Assembly: GCA_049999765.1 (NCBI GenBank) | Contig: JBNGIQ010002078.1 | Location: 1 to 34,385 of the forward strand | DNA length: 34,385 bases | Direction: 5' to 3' | Source of the DNA: Phaeoceros laevis | Taxonomy: Eukaryota > Anthocerotophyta > Anthocerotopsida > Notothyladales | Part shown: piece by piece, positions 34,376-34,385 of the stretch | Layout of the letters: each line of letters starts with the position of its first letter | Position numbering within the stretch: the first letter of the stretch is position 1 | The notes under the pieces: model-generated | Seen by the model: the letters and a program-made list of their open reading frames with translations, nothing else | Told to the model about the DNA's origin: nothing | Databases searched by the model: none | Translations under genes and position numbers: made by a program

Positions 34376-34385
34376 CCCCCCCCCC
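34376..34385. repeat. Poly-C run at the window edge
   Basis: Ten C residues end the window, directly after the small ATP synthase exon. This could be a homopolymer in the intron or a contig-edge artefact. Confidence 0.6.

Overview
The window is eukaryotic nuclear DNA from a streptophyte, most likely a non-seed land plant. Genes are split by many short GT-AG introns (mostly about 70-250 bp). The products are plant-type: a group F PP2C with a C-terminal CxxC/CxxC tail, a CCCH/WD40 (ZFWD) protein, the plant RME-8 orthologue GRV2/KAM2, an intronless PLS-class PPR protein with a decayed DYW domain, an SOS1 Na+/H+ antiporter, and the plant mitochondrial ATP synthase 6 kDa subunit. The intronless DYW-type PPR and the compact introns suggest a bryophyte or lycophyte, but the species cannot be fixed from sequence alone. 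All exon models were built by eye from splice motifs, reading phase and remembered family sequences. In the five complete multi-exon models every phase closes.

Layout from left to right. 1-2249: minisatellite, a short duplication, a perfect hairpin and one possible terminal exon of an unrecognised gene. 2250-5679 (+): PP2C, 8 exons, 431 aa. 5680-7251: intergenic. 7252-9660 (-): ZFWD protein, 9 exons, 457 aa. 10230-10913 (-): two-exon gene for a 190-aa protein of unknown function with a long Ala/Gly-rich hydrophobic core, the most novel protein here. 10914-13326: gene-free region with local GC-rich repeats. 13327-24184 (-): GRV2, 23 exons, 2628 aa, with one 2.2-kb exon. 25091-27352 (+): PPR protein, 753 aa, ending inside a degenerate DYW domain. 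27429-33784 (-): SOS1, 23 exons, 1080 aa, convergent with the PPR gene only 76 bp away. 34228-end (+): first exon of the ATP synthase 6 kDa subunit, head to head with SOS1.

The genes are mostly housekeeping and do not form a pathway. GRV2 (endosome/vacuole trafficking) and SOS1 (plasma-membrane Na+ export) are both membrane-system proteins, but nothing in the sequence ties them together. Points worth following up are the 190-aa protein, the eroded and apparently read-through DYW tail of the PPR gene opposite the SOS1 3' end, a duplicated 5' splice site inside SOS1, a retainable 180-bp SOS1 intron, two GC-AG introns, and a long ORF overlapping the GRV2 start codon.
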